From the NCBI RefSeq assembly GCF_030818255.1, contig NZ_JAUTAG010000001.1:3596001-3660000 (forward strand): a stretch of 64,000 nucleotides of DNA, given 5' to 3'. The position numbers and the translations under genes are program-made. Source of the DNA: Microbacterium sp. SORGH_AS_0969. GTDB taxonomy: Bacteria; Actinomycetota; Actinomycetes; Actinomycetales; Microbacteriaceae. The notes under the pieces were generated by a model that worked only from the letters and a program-made list of their open reading frames with translations, did not search any database and was not told the origin of the DNA. Shown piece by piece: positions 34,619-43,448 of the stretch (positions within the stretch are counted from its first letter, which is position 1; every line of letters begins with the position of its first letter).

Positions 34619-35173
34619 ATGACCAGCGGACCCACCGACACCGGCGAGATCACCCGCCGCCCCGGCACCGAGACCGCCGTCCTCGCCGGCGGCTGCTTCT
34701 GGGGCGTCGAAGACCTCATCCGCCGGCAGCCCGGCGTGCTCGACACACGCGTCGGCTACACCGGCGGCCAGAACGACCACGCCACCTACCGCAACCACCC
34801 CGGTCACGCGGAGGCCGTCGAGATCGTCTTCGACCCGACCCGGACGTCGTACCGCGACATCCTGGCGTTCTTCTTCCAGATCCACGACCCCTCGACGCTG
34901 AACCGTCAGGGCAACGACATCGGCACGAGCTACCGTTCCGCGATCTTCCCGCTCTCCCCCGAGCAGGAGAAGGTCGCCCGCGACACGATCGCCGACGTCG
35001 ACGCGTCCGGCATCTGGCCCGCCAAGGTCGTCACGACGATCGAGCCCGAGGCGCCCTTCTGGGAGGCCGAGCCCGAGCACCAGGACTACCTCGTGCGCAT
35101 CCCGAACGGGTACACGTGCCACTTCGTGCGCCCCGGTTGGGTGCTGCCCAAGCGTGAGGAAGCCTCCGCGTAA
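34619..35173 (+). CDS. msrA: Peptide-methionine (S)-S-oxide reductase
   Basis: 184 residues. It reduces the S epimer of methionine sulfoxide. The active-site [10 protein letters not shown] has the catalytic C26; then [12 protein letters not shown] and [14 protein letters not shown] are family motifs. ATG 34619 has AAAAGGAG before it; an in-frame ATG at 34577 overlaps the msrB stop and would add 14 residues, but has no ribosome site. Partner of msrB in the repair of oxidised proteins. Confidence 0.97.
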   Translation: MTSGPTDTGEITRRPGTETAVLAGGCFWGVEDLIRRQPGVLDTRVGYTGGQNDHATYRNHPGHAEAVEIVFDPTRTSYRDILAFFFQIHDPSTLNRQGNDIGTSYRSAIFPLSPEQEKVARDTIADVDASGIWPAKVVTTIEPEAPFWEAEPEHQDYLVRIPNGYTCHFVRPGWVLPKREEASA

Positions 35174-35182
35174 GCGTTTCCG

Positions 35183-35210
35183 GGGCCCGGATGCCATGGC
35201 ATCCGGGCCC
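35183..35210. terminator. msrBA terminator, perfect 28-bp palindrome
   Basis: Half-site GGGCCCGGATGCCA followed by its exact complement, then TTGTC. It sits between two convergent operons and can serve both. Confidence 0.85.
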
Positions 35211-35213
35211 TTG

Positions 35214-35708
35214 TCATACCCGGTGGCTGCGCCTCTCGATGAGCACGGTGTCGCGCCAGCGGCCGGCCACGTCTCGTCCGATCCGCTCGCGCGTTCCGAC
35301 CGTGCGGAAGCCGTGGCGGGCGTAAAGAGCGAGCGACGCGGTGTCCTCAGGAAAGATCGACGCCTGGATCGTCCAGATACCGTCGGCCTCGGTCGAATCG
35401 ATGACCGCGTCGAGCAGTGCATGCCCGATTCCCTGTCCTCGACCGTCGGCCTCGACATAGACGGAGTGCTCGACGACCCCGCGGTAGACCGGCCGTGACG
35501 ACACGGCCGACACAGCCGCCCAGCCCGTGATTCGACCGTCGATGACCGCGACGAAGCGGTGCGCGTCGAGCTTCCCCGTCGCGAAGTCGACCCAGGTCGC
35601 CGGGGGTGCCGCTTCGAACGTGGCGTGACCGGTCGCGATGCCCTCCGCATAGATGCGATGCACCTCCGGCCAATCCGCCTCGGCCAACGGGCGCACCGTC
35701 GTGCTCAC
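35214..35708 (-). CDS. GNAT acetyltransferase, ArsN1/phosphinothricin-acetyltransferase type
   Basis: 164 residues. It matches the PAT/ArsN pattern: IYAEGIATGHATFE near the start, the acetyl-CoA loop ADGRGQGIGHALL, IWTIQASIFPEDTASLALY, and GRWRDTVLIERRS at the end. Members N-acetylate phosphinothricin or the arsenic analogue arsinothricin. Its GTG overlaps the stop of the flavoprotein gene by GTGA, and it is third in an operon starting with arsC, so the arsinothricin role (ArsN1) fits best. The substrate is inferred. Confidence 0.85.
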   Translation of the reverse strand: MSTTVRPLAEADWPEVHRIYAEGIATGHATFEAAPPATWVDFATGKLDAHRFVAVIDGRITGWAAVSAVSSRPVYRGVVEHSVYVEADGRGQGIGHALLDAVIDSTEADGIWTIQASIFPEDTASLALYARHGFRTVGTRERIGRDVAGRWRDTVLIERRSHRV

Positions 35709-37003
35709 GCGCAGCAGGACCCCGCGTCGGTCGTGCACACGCCCGTCTCGGGCAGCACGAGATCGACCTGCCGCGCCGCCACCCGGTCACCTGCGAGCTC
35801 GGCGGCTATCGATCGCACCTGCTCGTACCCGGTGAGCAGCAGGAATGTGGGCGCTCGACCGTACGACTTCATGCCTGCGAGGTAGAAGTCGGGCTCGGGG
35901 TGGGTGAGCTCGGCGACGCCGTGCGGCGGCACCGACCCGCACGAGTGCACGTTCGGGTCGATGAGCGGGGCGAGGGCACGCGGCGCCTCCACAATCTCGT
36001 CGAGACCGAGGCGGATCTCGGCCAGCATCGACAGGTCGGGGCGAAATCCGGTGGCATTGACGATCACGTCCACCGCGACCGCGAACGCCTCGCCTGCGCG
36101 TCGACCGCTCACGCGAACTCCGGCGTCGGACAGCCGAACATCATCGATCTCGAACGAGGCGATCTGCTCGACACGCCCGTCGACGACCAGACGGTGCACC
36201 GCCGTGCCGAGGCGTCCGCGCGCGGCGAGGTCGTCGGCCGCGTCGGCGGCGAGCCGCGCCGTGGCTTCGGTGCGCACGGCCCACGACACGCGCGTCGCGG
36301 GGTCTTCGTCGGCGAGTGCGGCGAGCGCGATCAGGGTGTTCGCCGCCGAGTGGCCGGCGCCGACGACGAGCACACGGCGGCCGATGAAGCGGACACGGTC
36401 GCGTCCCCGTACGTCGGGAAGCGCCGTCGTCACCCGGTCGCCGAGGTCACCTTCGGGGGCGAGACCCGACGCCAACAGCGAATGCGGAGAGCTCGTCGTG
36501 CCCGAGGTGTCGATGACGGCCCGAGCCGTGGCATCCGTCACGCCGTCGTTCGTCCGCAGTCGCAGCGTGAACGGCGCAGCAGCGCGTCCGGCGGACCGCG
36601 TGCGGTCCATGCCCTGCCTCGACACGGCCTCCACGCGCGTTCGGTAGTGGACGACGGATGCCAGGGCGGCGGTGCGCGCGAGGGGTTCGAGGTAACGGTC
36701 GATCAGCTCGTCGCCGGTGGGCAGGCCCTCGGCATCCGGAGCGGTCCACCCCTCGGCCTCGAGCAGACGGCGAGCTGCGGCGTCGACGACATAGCGCCAC
36801 GGCGAGAAGAGGCGCGTGTGGCCCCATTCGCGAACGGCCGCGCCGGCGGCGTCGCCCGCCTCGAAGACGACCACTGGCAGCCCGCGCTCGATCAGGTGAG
36901 CGGCGGCAGCCAAGCCGACCGGCCCTGCGCCGATGACCGCGACGGGAAGACCCGCGCGACGGTCGACCTCGGGCCGCGGCGGGACCGTGAGGGTGAGGCT
37001 CAC
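35705..37003 (-). CDS. FAD-dependent flavoprotein of the ars operon (ArsO-like)
   Basis: 432 residues. FAD-binding VIGAGPVGLAAAAHL lies near the N-terminus, and a second dinucleotide loop VLVVGAGHSAANTLIAL in the middle for NADPH, the layout of flavin-containing monooxygenases and thioredoxin-reductase relatives. The C-terminus ends CTTDAGSCCA, a cysteine-rich tail that could hold arsenic. It overlaps arsC upstream and the acetyltransferase downstream by 4 nt each. Similar flavoproteins in ars operons are named ArsO; the reaction is not settled. Confidence 0.85.
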   Translation of the reverse strand: MSLTLTVPPRPEVDRRAGLPVAVIGAGPVGLAAAAHLIERGLPVVVFEAGDAAGAAVREWGHTRLFSPWRYVVDAAARRLLEAEGWTAPDAEGLPTGDELIDRYLEPLARTAALASVVHYRTRVEAVSRQGMDRTRSAGRAAAPFTLRLRTNDGVTDATARAVIDTSGTTSSPHSLLASGLAPEGDLGDRVTTALPDVRGRDRVRFIGRRVLVVGAGHSAANTLIALAALADEDPATRVSWAVRTEATARLAADAADDLAARGRLGTAVHRLVVDGRVEQIASFEIDDVRLSDAGVRVSGRRAGEAFAVAVDVIVNATGFRPDLSMLAEIRLGLDEIVEAPRALAPLIDPNVHSCGSVPPHGVAELTHPEPDFYLAGMKSYGRAPTFLLLTGYEQVRSIAAELAGDRVAARQVDLVLPETGVCTTDAGSCCA

Positions 37004-37407
37004 GCCTCGACCCCCAGCTCACGCAGCAGCGTGGTGACACGCGCCTTGATGTCATCGCGGATCGGGCGGACTTCGTCGAGGCCCTTGCCCGCCGGATCGG
37101 TCAGTTCCCAGTCCTCGTAGCGCTTGCCGGGGAAGATCGGGCACGCGTCCCCGCAGCCCATCGTGATGACCGCGTCGGACGCGCGCACGTCGTCGGTGAT
37201 CAGCAGCTGCGGCACCTCGGCACTGATGTCGATGCCCTCCTCGGCCATGGCCGCGACCGCCATCGGGTTGAGGGCGTCACCCGGTGCGCTCCCGCCCGAC
37301 AGCACGCGGACGCGCTCGCCGCCTAGGGCGCGGGCGTAGCCGGCGGCCATCTGCGAACGGCCGGCGTTGTGCACGCAGACGAAGAGGATGGTGGCGGTGT
37401 CGGACAT
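37000..37407 (-). CDS. arsC: Arsenate reductase, low-molecular-weight phosphatase type
   Basis: 135 residues. The P-loop CVHNAGRS starts with nucleophile C11 and R17, and two more cysteines (C85 and C89, MGCGDACPIFPG) lie at the resolving position; D104 in ELTDP is the acid. This is the actinobacterial thioredoxin/mycothiol-linked family that reduces As(V) to As(III). ATG 37407 has AAGGAAG. First gene of a three-gene operon divergent from arsR, with a palindrome between them. Confidence 0.94.
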   Translation of the reverse strand: MSDTATILFVCVHNAGRSQMAAGYARALGGERVRVLSGGSAPGDALNPMAVAAMAEEGIDISAEVPQLLITDDVRASDAVITMGCGDACPIFPGKRYEDWELTDPAGKGLDEVRPIRDDIKARVTTLLRELGVEA

Positions 37408-37462
37408 CACGCTTCCTTCGGGTCGGGGCGAACGGGAACAGCATGACGCAGAACATCGACGC

Positions 37463-37478
37463 ACGTCAATATTGACGT
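37463..37478. promoter_or_regulatory. ArsR operator
   Basis: Perfect 16-bp palindrome ACGTCAATATTGACGT in the 88-nt gap between the divergent arsC and arsR genes. Its TTGA/TCAA core matches the usual ArsR/SmtB site. Confidence 0.75.
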
Positions 37479-37495
37479 TCCTCGATATTCTGAGA

Positions 37496-37858
37496 ATGAT
37501 GGATGCCATGACTCCCGGTACCGCCCTGCCTCTGCTCGACGCCCCGTGCTGCGTGTCGTCGGGCGATGCCGCGATGGCACCGGCAGAGGCGGAGACCCTC
37601 GCGAAGACGCTCAAGGCGCTGGCCGATCCCGCCCGCCTGCGGATCGTGTCGATCATCGCCGCTCAGGATGCCGGCGCCACGTGCGCGTGCGACCTGCAGG
37701 AGCCGCTGGGCCTGTCGCAACCGACGGTGTCACACCACACCAAGGTGCTGGTGGATGCCGGCATCCTCACCCGCGAGAAGCGCGCCACCTGGGCGTACTT
37801 CTCGCTCGTGCCGGGCGCCCTCGACCGCGTCGCCGCGGCCATCGCGCCCCGGCCCTGA
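37496..37858 (+). CDS. arsR: ArsR-family arsenic-sensing repressor
   Basis: About 120 residues. Winged helix with AKTLKALADPARLRIVSII, then CACDLQEPLGLSQPTVSHHTKVL. The cysteines CxC in TCACDL sit at the start of the DNA-contact helix, as in the classical As(III) site ELCVCDL; further cysteines (CC at 18-19) may be the third ligand. Several ATGs are possible (37496, 37499, 37508); TATTCT lies just upstream, so the message is short-leadered or leaderless. It represses the divergent arsC operon and itself until arsenite binds. Confidence 0.93.
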   Translation: MMDAMTPGTALPLLDAPCCVSSGDAAMAPAEAETLAKTLKALADPARLRIVSIIAAQDAGATCACDLQEPLGLSQPTVSHHTKVLVDAGILTREKRATWAYFSLVPGALDRVAAAIAPRP

Positions 37859-37907
37859 CGCGCGCAACCCCCGCTTCCGCCGGCAGGGCGATGCCTAGGC
37901 TCGCCCC

Positions 37908-39143
37908 ATGAGCGCGTACGACGTCATCGTCATCGGCGCGGGGCTCGCGGGGCTGCGCTGCGCGACCCGCCTCGCCCACGCCGGCCGCGATGTCGTGGTC
38001 CTCGAGGCGGGCGAGACCGTCGGCGGACGTGAGCGGACCGACATCGTGGACGGCTTCCGCCTCGACCTCGGCTTCCACGTGCTCAATCCGGCGTACCCGT
38101 CCATCCGTCGGTGGGTCGATGTCGACGCGCTCGCGCTCCGGCGCTTCCCCGTCGCGGTCGGCGTGCGGCTCGAGGACCGGGTCGTCCGTCTGGCCCATCC
38201 CGTGCGACCCCCCTTCTCGCTCCCCGAGACGCTGGCCAGCGGGCTCGTGCGGCCCGCCGATCTCGCCGCGCTCGCCCGTTGGGCGGCGCCGACCGTGGTC
38301 TCGGCCCGCGCGGCGAAGGACGGCGCCGACCGCACGCTCGAAGAAGCGTGGGACCGCGCGGGGCTCCGAGGCCCCCTGCGCGAGAGCGTGCTCGAGCCCT
38401 TCCTCGCCGGGGTCCTCGCCGACGACCGGCAACAGACCTCCGACGCGTTCGTCCGGCTGCTCGTGCGCAGCTTCGCGCTCGGCCGTCCGGGGGTCCCCGC
38501 CGCGGGGATCGGCGCTCTTCCCGCGCAGCTCGCCGACACGGCGCGCCGCGCCGGGGCCGGCATCCGGGTCGGTCATCGGGTGGTTTCCACCCGGCCCCGG
38601 GGGTCCGGTTGGCACGTGGGCATCGAGGGACGGGATGCCGTCACCGCCCGCGCCGTGGTGATCGCGACCGGGCTCGACCCGGCGCTCGATGTCGCGCTGC
38701 CGCGCCCGCGTGGCCTGCAGACGTGGTGGTTCGCCACCGACGACGCACCGAGCAAGGACGCTGCGCTCCGCGTCGACGGGCGACGACGCGGCCCGATCGT
38801 GAACACCGCGATCATGACGAACACCGCCCCGACCTACGCTCCGCGGGGACAGCACCTCGTCCAGGCGACCTGCGTGATGCCCTCCGCGGCGACGGAGGAT
38901 GGCATCCGGAGCCAGCTCGCCGAGATCTGGGAGACCGACACCCGACCGTGGCGACTCCTCCGGCGTGACGACGTCGCTCGCGCTCTGCCGGCGCAGGACC
39001 CGCCGCTGCGGCTGCGCCGCCCGGTGCGCCTCGGCGACGGGCGGTATGTGGCCGGCGATCACCGCGACACCGCGTCGATCCAGGGAGCGCTCGTGTCGGG
39101 CCAGCGAGCCGCCGAGGCCGTGCTCGCCGACCTCGCGGGCTGA
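37908..39143 (+). CDS. FAD-dependent amine oxidase/protoporphyrinogen oxidase-like protein
   Basis: 411 residues. N-terminal Rossmann loop VIVIGAGLAGLRCATRL, then VLEAGETVGGRERTD (the FAD-binding GG motif); C-terminal YVAGDHRDTASIQGALVSG is the second FAD contact. It belongs to the NAD(P)/FAD oxidoreductase group near phytoene desaturase and HemG/HemY relatives. ATG 37908 starts the conserved domain directly. It follows arsR by 49 nt but probably is not part of the arsenic system. The substrate is unknown. Confidence 0.88.
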   Translation: MSAYDVIVIGAGLAGLRCATRLAHAGRDVVVLEAGETVGGRERTDIVDGFRLDLGFHVLNPAYPSIRRWVDVDALALRRFPVAVGVRLEDRVVRLAHPVRPPFSLPETLASGLVRPADLAALARWAAPTVVSARAAKDGADRTLEEAWDRAGLRGPLRESVLEPFLAGVLADDRQQTSDAFVRLLVRSFALGRPGVPAAGIGALPAQLADTARRAGAGIRVGHRVVSTRPRGSGWHVGIEGRDAVTARAVVIATGLDPALDVALPRPRGLQTWWFATDDAPSKDAALRVDGRRRGPIVNTAIMTNTAPTYAPRGQHLVQATCVMPSAATEDGIRSQLAEIWETDTRPWRLLRRDDVARALPAQDPPLRLRRPVRLGDGRYVAGDHRDTASIQGALVSGQRAAEAVLADLAG

Positions 39144-39177
39144 GCGGACCGGCGCTGACTCCCGGCAGACTGGACGT

Positions 39178-39561
39178 ATGCCCGGCCTCCACCACCTCGA
39201 CATCTGGATCGCCCACCCCGACGGCCTGACCGACTGGATCTGGCTCTTCACCCGCCTCGGATGGACGACGGATGCCGAGTGGCCCGGTGGGGCGACCTTC
39301 ACCGCCGCCGGCGCGTACATCTCGGTGACGACGACACCGAACACGGTCGACGCCCCGCACGATCGCCGACGGCCCGGCGTGAACCATCTCGCTTTCGAGG
39401 GCGGGACGCCCGCCGAGGTGGACGCCGTGATGGTCGACGCCCCCGCGCACGGGTGGAATCCCCTGTACGCCGACCGCTATCCGCACGCCGGCGGACCGCA
39501 GCACTACGCGGGGTGGATCGAGAACGCGGCAGGCTTCAAGGTCGAGATCGTCGCGGACTAG
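39178..39561 (+). CDS. VOC-family protein
   Basis: 127 residues. Starts MPGLHHLDIWIAHPDGLTDW, the first metal-site His region, and has HLAFEGGTPAEVDAVM and a final IENAAGFKVEIVAD with the distal Glu. Glyoxalase-fold proteins of this small type may act on small metabolites or antibiotics; nothing specific is visible. CAGACT lies 6 nt before the ATG, a weak leaderless pattern. Its stop overlaps the stop of the convergent acetyltransferase. Confidence 0.85.
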   Translation: MPGLHHLDIWIAHPDGLTDWIWLFTRLGWTTDAEWPGGATFTAAGAYISVTTTPNTVDAPHDRRRPGVNHLAFEGGTPAEVDAVMVDAPAHGWNPLYADRYPHAGGPQHYAGWIENAAGFKVEIVAD

Positions 39562-40064
39562 CGGCTCGCGCCGCGAGCGGCGAGCGCGGTCAGGGCGTCG
39601 CCGGTCACGCGCCTCGTCGTCCACTCGTCCATCGCCTCGGCGCCGAGCGCGCGATAGAAGCCGATCGCAGGCTCGTTCCAGTCGAGCACCGTCCACTCCA
39701 GGCGCGAGTAGTCCTTGTCGATGCATTCGGCGGCGAGCGCGGCCAACAGGGCCACGCCGTAGCCGGACGACCGGTACTGCTCGTGCACGTAGAGGTCTTC
39801 GAGCCAGATGCCGTGACGGCCGGTCCATGTCGAGTACGTGAGGAACCAGATGGCGATCGCGCGGATCTCCCCGTCCCGCTCCACGACGAATGCGAACGCG
39901 CGGGGATCGTCGCCGAACAGCGTCGCCCGGATCATCTCGGCCGTGTTGTCGACGGCATCCGGTTCTCTCTCGTAGCCGGCGAGCGCCTGGATGCACGCGA
40001 GGATGCCCTCTTCGTCGCCGGCACGGGCGGGGCGCAGAGCGGCCCCGTCTCGGAGATCGGTCAT
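39558..40064 (-). CDS. GNAT N-acetyltransferase, diamine/spermidine acetyltransferase-like
   Basis: 168 residues. Acetyl-CoA loop EQYRSSGYGVALLAALA, with IWLEDLYV before it and LEWTVLDWNEPAIGFYRALGA after it, the pattern of SAT/thialysine acetyltransferases. Its ATG overlaps the stop of the dipeptidase gene (ATGA), so the trio trhO-dipeptidase-acetyltransferase is translationally coupled. Confidence 0.88.
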   Translation of the reverse strand: MTDLRDGAALRPARAGDEEGILACIQALAGYEREPDAVDNTAEMIRATLFGDDPRAFAFVVERDGEIRAIAIWFLTYSTWTGRHGIWLEDLYVHEQYRSSGYGVALLAALAAECIDKDYSRLEWTVLDWNEPAIGFYRALGAEAMDEWTTRRVTGDALTALAARGASR

Positions 40065-41014
40065 TCCAGGGGCTCCCAGCTCTCGGCCGCCACGCGGCGG
40101 AAGTTCCCGCCGAGCACGGCGGCGGTGTCGGCGTCGGTCCATCCTCTCGCGGCGAGCGCGGAGCCGAGGCCGACGAAGGTCTCGGGCGGCATCCACTCCA
40201 TGGGTCCCCACCGCGTGTAGCTGTCGTCGTACAGCTCCGGCGACTCGGCGATCGTGTCGCGGAACGTCCGCCAGTCGAACGAGAAGTCGGTGCTGACGCC
40301 GACGTGGCGGATGCCGACGACCTCGACGGCGTACTCGAGGTGGCGGACCATGGCATCCAGGGTGGCGGTGTTCGGTCCGAGAAAGATACCGACACCGGTG
40401 ATGCCGACGACTCCCCCGGTGTCGGCGACCGCTCGCGCCTGATCGTCGGTGATGTTGCGGGGGTGGTCCCAGACCGCGCGCATGTTGGAGTGACTGAACA
40501 CCACGGGACGGGCCGACACGGCGCACATGTCGAGCGTCGTGCGCGCGCCGACGTGCGAGCCGTCCGGCACCATCCCGCGACGGTTCATCTCGGCCACGAG
40601 GTCGCGGCCCCACGCGGTGAGACCGTCGTCGACCGCGTCGAGGCAGCCGCCGCCCGCGCGATTGGCGTGGTTGTACGTCGGGCCGAGCGTGCGCACACCC
40701 TGCGCGACGAGGGGGCCGACGGCATCCAGGTCTCCGCCGAGGGGAGCGCAATCCTCGAGGTCGAACGCGACGGCGGTGTCGCCGCGAGCGGCGATGCGGT
40801 CAACGTCGGCGACGGTGGCGGCGAGCTCCAACCCGTCGAGAGCGGCGACCTGCGCGCGAAAGGAGTGGAGAAGGGGTGCCGTGAGCTCCGGCCCGTGCGG
40901 GGCGTAGCCGACGTTCAGCGAGACGTATCCACCGCCGGCGCCGCGGTACCGGTGCACCTCAGCGATGTCGGCGGTCTCGACGAGTTCGACGCAGGCGTGC
41001 TGATCCCAGAGCAT
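40061..41014 (-). CDS. Peptidase M19 (membrane dipeptidase family)
   Basis: 317 residues. Renal-dipeptidase-like TIM barrel metalloenzyme: FDLEDCAPLGG with the bridging Glu, LTYN-like GPTYNHANRAGGG, VPDGSHVG, VVFSHSNMRAVWDHPRNITD and IRHVGVSTDFSFDW. The N-terminal metal motif, normally HxD (DGHNDL), reads DQHACVEL, so Cys stands in place of the Asp; this could alter metal binding. The start at ATG 41014 overlaps the trhO stop by one base. Substrates are probably dipeptides or D-Ala-containing peptides. Confidence 0.88.
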   Translation of the reverse strand: MLWDQHACVELVETADIAEVHRYRGAGGGYVSLNVGYAPHGPELTAPLLHSFRAQVAALDGLELAATVADVDRIAARGDTAVAFDLEDCAPLGGDLDAVGPLVAQGVRTLGPTYNHANRAGGGCLDAVDDGLTAWGRDLVAEMNRRGMVPDGSHVGARTTLDMCAVSARPVVFSHSNMRAVWDHPRNITDDQARAVADTGGVVGITGVGIFLGPNTATLDAMVRHLEYAVEVVGIRHVGVSTDFSFDWRTFRDTIAESPELYDDSYTRWGPMEWMPPETFVGLGSALAARGWTDADTAAVLGGNFRRVAAESWEPLE

Positions 41015-41751
41015 CAGGCGCCCGCTCGCGGCGCGAGCCCCGCGTCCAGCGCTTCGCGGCCGTCGAACACGAAACAGTCGCCCTGCCAATGCGCATCGCC
41101 CTGGGCCGCGAACCACCCGAGGATCCCCCCGTCGAGCTGGTACGCGTCGACGCCTTCGTCGCGAAGGTAGAGCGCGGCCTTCTCGCAGCGGATCCCGCCC
41201 GTGCAGAAACTCACGACCGTCTTCCCGGCGAGTTCATCTCGGTGAGAGCTCGCGGCATCCGGGAACTGCGTGAAACGCTCGATGCGCCAGTCCTTCGCGC
41301 CGGCGAAGGTGCCGTAATCGACCTCGAAAGCGTTGCGGGTGTCGACGAGCACGACCTCGCGTCCCTCGTCGTCGGTGCCGCGATCGAGCCAGCGGCGCAG
41401 GGTGTCGGGACTCACGGCGGGAGCCCGGCCGTCCTGAGGGCGCACCTCGGGCCGGTCCATGCGGATGATCTCGCGCTTCACCTTCACCAGGAGCTTGCCG
41501 AAGGGCACGGCATCCGACCAACTGTGCTTCGTTTCGAGAGCGGCGAAGCGCGGGTCGACGCGCAGCTCGTCCACGAAACCGCGCACGGCGTCGGCCGGCC
41601 CGGCGAGGAAGAGGTTGATGCCCTCTTCGGCGAGAAGGATCGTTCCGCGCAGACCCGCCGCGAGCGCCCGCTCGCGCAGCGTGACGCGGAGGGCGGCGGG
41701 GTCGTCGATGCGCGTGAACAGATACGCCGAGACGTTGAGGACGGATGCCAT
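41014..41751 (-). CDS. trhO: tRNA uridine(34) hydroxylase (rhodanese-like)
   Basis: 245 residues. The N-terminal ferredoxin-like domain (LRGTILLAEEGINLFLAG) precedes a rhodanese domain with the active-site loop SFCTGGIRCEKAALYL, diagnostic of TrhO/YceA, which makes 5-hydroxyuridine at tRNA wobble position 34 in an oxygen-dependent way. ATG 41751 lies exactly 6 nt after TACGCT (leaderless pattern), though GGAGG is also present. First gene of a coupled three-gene operon. Confidence 0.93.
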   Translation of the reverse strand: MASVLNVSAYLFTRIDDPAALRVTLRERALAAGLRGTILLAEEGINLFLAGPADAVRGFVDELRVDPRFAALETKHSWSDAVPFGKLLVKVKREIIRMDRPEVRPQDGRAPAVSPDTLRRWLDRGTDDEGREVVLVDTRNAFEVDYGTFAGAKDWRIERFTQFPDAASSHRDELAGKTVVSFCTGGIRCEKAALYLRDEGVDAYQLDGGILGWFAAQGDAHWQGDCFVFDGREALDAGLAPRAGA

Positions 41752-41838
41752 GCCTCCAGCGTACGAAAGCGTCAAGCCTCCGAGTGCCGGGGAAGCGATC
41801 GCCTAGCGTGGAGGATCACTCGTCGTCTGGAGTTCGTC

Positions 41839-42612
41839 GTGCCCGAAAGACCCCCTCATCCGGTCGTCGGCGTGTCGGTCGTCATTCCGGTGCTGAACGA
41901 CGGGCCGCACCTCTGGCGATGCCTGCGGGCGTTGGCCGCGCAGACCCTCGCGGCCGACGAGGTCGTGGTCGTCGACAACGGCTCGACCGATGACAGCGCC
42001 GACATCGCGCGCGCCACCGGAGCTCGCGTGGTGTTCTGCGGCGAGCGCGGCATTCCCGCCGCGGCCTCGACCGGATACGACGCCGCGCGCGGGGAGCTCA
42101 TCCTGCGTCTCGATGCCGACAGCCTTCCTGCTCCCACCTGGATCGCAAGCATGGTCGAAGCCCTCGCCGATCCGGAGGTGGATGCCGTGACCGGCGGTGC
42201 GGTGTTCCATGACGGTCCCGCCTCCCAGCGTGTGCTGATGGCCCGCGTGTTCCTCGGCACGTACAACACGTTCGCGTTCCCCGCGCTCGGGCACACGCCG
42301 CTGTGGGGATCGAACATGGCGTTCCGCCGCGCGGCGTGGGAGGCGGTGCGCGACCGGGTCCACCTCGACCCCGAACTGCACGATGACCTCGACCTCGCCT
42401 ATCACCTGGGAGTCGACCACCGCATCCGGTACGTGCCGGGACGGCACATGCGGGTCTCGTCCCGCACGGTGGAGCCGCGGCGGTTCGCGCGCTGCTTCCG
42501 CCGCGGGGCGGGGACCGTCTTCGCGCACTGGCCCGCGGATGTCCCGCCCGTGCGGTGGGCACGGGTGGCGCGAGCGCGACGCCGCGCCGCCCGGATCGGG
42601 GCCGGGCGCTGA
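41839..42612 (+). CDS. Family 2 glycosyltransferase
   Basis: 257 residues. GT-A fold: VSVVIPVLNDGPHLWRCL at the start, VVVDNGSTDDSADIA, and the metal-binding LRLDADSLPAP; GSNMAFRRAAWEAV is the acceptor-side motif and HDDLDLAYHLG supplies the ED-like catalytic acid. No membrane helix is visible. GTG 41839 is supported by conserved spacing to the first strand; a TAGCGT box and TGGAG lie upstream. It heads an operon with the next two genes (1-nt and 4-nt overlaps), suggesting cell envelope glycan work. Confidence 0.9.
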   Translation: MPERPPHPVVGVSVVIPVLNDGPHLWRCLRALAAQTLAADEVVVVDNGSTDDSADIARATGARVVFCGERGIPAAASTGYDAARGELILRLDADSLPAPTWIASMVEALADPEVDAVTGGAVFHDGPASQRVLMARVFLGTYNTFAFPALGHTPLWGSNMAFRRAAWEAVRDRVHLDPELHDDLDLAYHLGVDHRIRYVPGRHMRVSSRTVEPRRFARCFRRGAGTVFAHWPADVPPVRWARVARARRRAARIGAGR

Positions 42613-43448
42613 TGGCCGGCATCCTCTTCCCCGACGTCACGGCGCCGGACCTGGACGTGATGAGCTTCAACATCCGACGACGCTTCGACCGGATCACCTG
42701 GCAGCCCGCCGATCGGTGGCCGATGCGGAAGCAACGCCTGCGCACCTTCCTCGGCGCCCGTCGGCCGCATCTGCTCGGATCGCAGGAGGCGATGCCCGAT
42801 CAGGCCTCCTGGGTGCAGGTCTCCCTCGGGTCGCAGTACGGGCGGATCGGACTCGGACGCGGGAAGAATCGCGAGGGCGAGGGGACTCCCCTGTTCTACG
42901 ACCGGGACCGGATCGAGGTCGAGGACTGGGAGCAGGTCATGCTGTCGGACACCCCCGACGTCCCGGGGTCGACGGGCTGGGGCAATACGATCCCCCGCGT
43001 CGCGGTCGTCGCCCGACTGCGCGATCGGGCGACGGACGCGCGATTCACGTTCGTCAACACGCACTTCGACGCCTTCTCTCGGCGGGCGCGGCGCCGCTCG
43101 GCGACCTGGCTGCACGACCTCGTTGCGCGGCGCGAACTCCCTCTCGTCTTCACCGCCGACGTCAACGCGCACATCCGCTCGGCCGAGCTCGCGGGCATGT
43201 TCGCCGACGGCCTCCTGGTGGACACCTGGTCGTACGCCCCGGCGCGCCGGACCGCCGAGTGGGGGACGTTCAACAACTACGCGGCCCCTCGTGTCGGCGC
43301 ACGGCGCATCGACGCGCTCCTGGTCACCCCCGACGTGGGCGTCCGTGCGGTCGGCATCGACCCCCGCCCGACGGGCACGCAGTGGCCGAGCGACCATCTG
43401 CCCGTGGAGGCCGTCCTACGTATCCACCCGTCGGGGGGCCCGCGATGA
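42612..43448 (+). CDS. Endonuclease/exonuclease/phosphatase-family hydrolase
   Basis: 278 residues. The EEP fold motifs are DVMSFNIRR, GSQEAMPDQ with the metal-binding Glu, VNTHFDAFS, FTADVNAH and the final PSDHLPVEA His. There is no signal peptide. Family members cleave phosphodiesters in nucleic acids, inositol phosphates or lipids; the substrate here is unknown. Its ATG overlaps the glycosyltransferase stop, so translation is coupled. Confidence 0.88.
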   Translation: MAGILFPDVTAPDLDVMSFNIRRRFDRITWQPADRWPMRKQRLRTFLGARRPHLLGSQEAMPDQASWVQVSLGSQYGRIGLGRGKNREGEGTPLFYDRDRIEVEDWEQVMLSDTPDVPGSTGWGNTIPRVAVVARLRDRATDARFTFVNTHFDAFSRRARRRSATWLHDLVARRELPLVFTADVNAHIRSAELAGMFADGLLVDTWSYAPARRTAEWGTFNNYAAPRVGARRIDALLVTPDVGVRAVGIDPRPTGTQWPSDHLPVEAVLRIHPSGGPR

